Notes under the pieces: model-generated | Database searches by the model: none | The model's input: only the letters and a program-made list of their open reading frames with translations | What the model was told of the DNA's origin: nothing | Position numbers and translations under genes: made by a program | Part shown: piece by piece, positions 23,431 through 24,103 of the stretch | Layout: every line of letters begins with the position of its first letter | Numbering within the stretch: position 1 is the first letter of the stretch | Source of the DNA: QQUD01 sp039029915 | GTDB taxonomy: Bacteria > Chloroflexota > Anaerolineae > Promineifilales > Promineifilaceae | Length of the DNA stretch: 24,103 nucleotides | Reading direction: 5' to 3' | NCBI GenBank assembly: GCA_039029915.1 | Contig: JBCCFD010000070.1 | Coordinates: 1 to 24,103, forward strand

Positions 23431-24103
23431 TTCCTGTATCTATGGCTTTGATGATAGCTTGAGCCCGCTCAACTACCTAGAGTTTGTTAAAAATATTGGA
23501 AATGTGGTTGCTGACCGTTTTGAAGCTGATGTGGTGAGTTTAAGCAATTTGTGAATTACTCATGCTTTGGGCAATTAGCTGTTATGGCGCTCTTTCTCGT
23601 TTGGTTAGTTCCGAAGTTTCTAAATTGAAAACCTTGTTAGATAAACGCTTAGGAACCTCGAGGAAACGAGATTTGTTACCATCGTTTTATTGAAAGCAGG
23701 AATTGTGTTTCATTTAAGTGCTTCGTTTCACATTAAATTATAAACGCATAAGTAGCCTGAGCCTGTCGAAGGCGAGTGGTACAAACCAGGCTTCGACAAG
23801 TTCAGCCTTCGGCGTGTTTTCAAATTAATGATGAGATAATGCATTTAGGTAATATATCATTTGCATTGGCTGTTGTCACAAGACGTAAATTGAGTTTAAG
23901 AAAAACAATCACCTGTGAAGTGGTTTAATGGCCACTGAAAAATTTGGGTTGAACGAGTAAGTTCCTCTTTAGGCCGGGAACTTCGTTGCTCCGAGGTGTC
24001 GAAGCTCAGGTTTTCAATTAAAAGTGGGGACGCTGTGGGGACGGGAGGTTTTTATCTTGAGGGACATATGACCGCTTTGGGCGGTTAGACAAATGCGTAT
24101 CAC
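23431..24103. other. Gene-poor, repeat-bearing stretch to the window end
   Basis: I see no supportable gene. It contains a 12-bp inverted pair, AATTGAAAACCT at 23623-23634 and AGGTTTTCAATT at 24008-24019. Between them lies the degenerate CCTGTCGAAG hairpin (23758-23804). A 9-bp direct repeat, GTGGGGACG, lies at 24024 and 24035, 11 bp apart. A short ACCGC/GCGGT hairpin sits near 24070. It could be the edge of a decayed mobile region or the upstream region of a gene beyond the window. Confidence 0.5.
23758..23804. repeat. Degenerate second copy of the GAGCCTGTCGAAG palindromic repeat
   Basis: TGAGCCTGTCGAAG (23758-23771) is identical to the arm at 9818-9831. The opposite arm CTTCGACAAGTTCA (23791-23804) differs from a perfect complement at two positions, both of which would still pair as G-U in RNA. 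The TAGGACTTACGCA ends found around the first copy are absent here. Confidence 0.65.

Noticed and set aside
23590..24000. Possible tRNA or structured RNA in the terminal gene-poor stretch
   Set aside because: I could not draw a cloverleaf or a known RNA fold; only short, isolated hairpins are present.

Overview
The window looks like chromosomal DNA of a Chloroflexota bacterium (Anaerolineae-like or related; inference). The clues are secreted proteins carrying a YLP(V/I)(V/I) tract and a 'TATPTPDD' linker, a giant SARP/STAND/TPR regulator, an ExeM/NucH nuclease, a YHYH protein, and an AAC-type/ACX4-like acyl-CoA dehydrogenase. No rRNA, tRNA, CRISPR array or intact transposase gene was seen.

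Layout. 1-2823 is the 3' part of a very large surface protein: six exact 276-bp Ig-like repeats, a DUF11-like domain and 23 RTX nonapeptides. 2987-3451 is an unrecognised reading frame broken by one in-frame TAA. 3545-8705 is an accessory-looking, AT-richer island. On the minus strand it holds a 1012-aa SARP/STAND/TPR regulator, an unknown 219-aa protein, and, overlapping it by ATGA, a 264-aa methyltransferase of the borosin (peptide backbone alpha-N-methyltransferase) type. Divergently it holds a small protein with two calcium-type beta/gamma-crystallin motifs. Related hairpin terminators sit at both ends of the island. 8806-11650 (minus) encodes a YHYH-domain secreted protein, a lipoprotein of unknown function and a cyclase/kynurenine-formamidase family hydrolase. 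An 83-bp MITE-like element lies between the first two. 11800-14876 (plus) encodes FxsA and a secreted ExeM/NucH-type nuclease. 15120-19278 (plus) is a tight four-gene operon: ABC ATPase, ABC membrane protein, NarL-type histidine kinase and response regulator. The rest is an FAD-dependent monooxygenase-like protein (minus), an acyl-CoA dehydrogenase (plus), a D-2-hydroxyacid dehydrogenase (minus) and about 700 bp of apparently gene-free, repeat-bearing DNA.

The most interesting content is the candidate split-borosin RiPP locus. A borosin-type methyltransferase with no fused precursor is translationally coupled to an unknown protein and sits beside a SARP-family regulator. Second is a dispersed palindrome, ACGGCCGT, found 19 times (about 0.4 expected), usually as AACGGCCGTT. 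It lies on genes of both strands, in all reading frames and in intergenic hairpins, much as HIP1 does in cyanobacteria.
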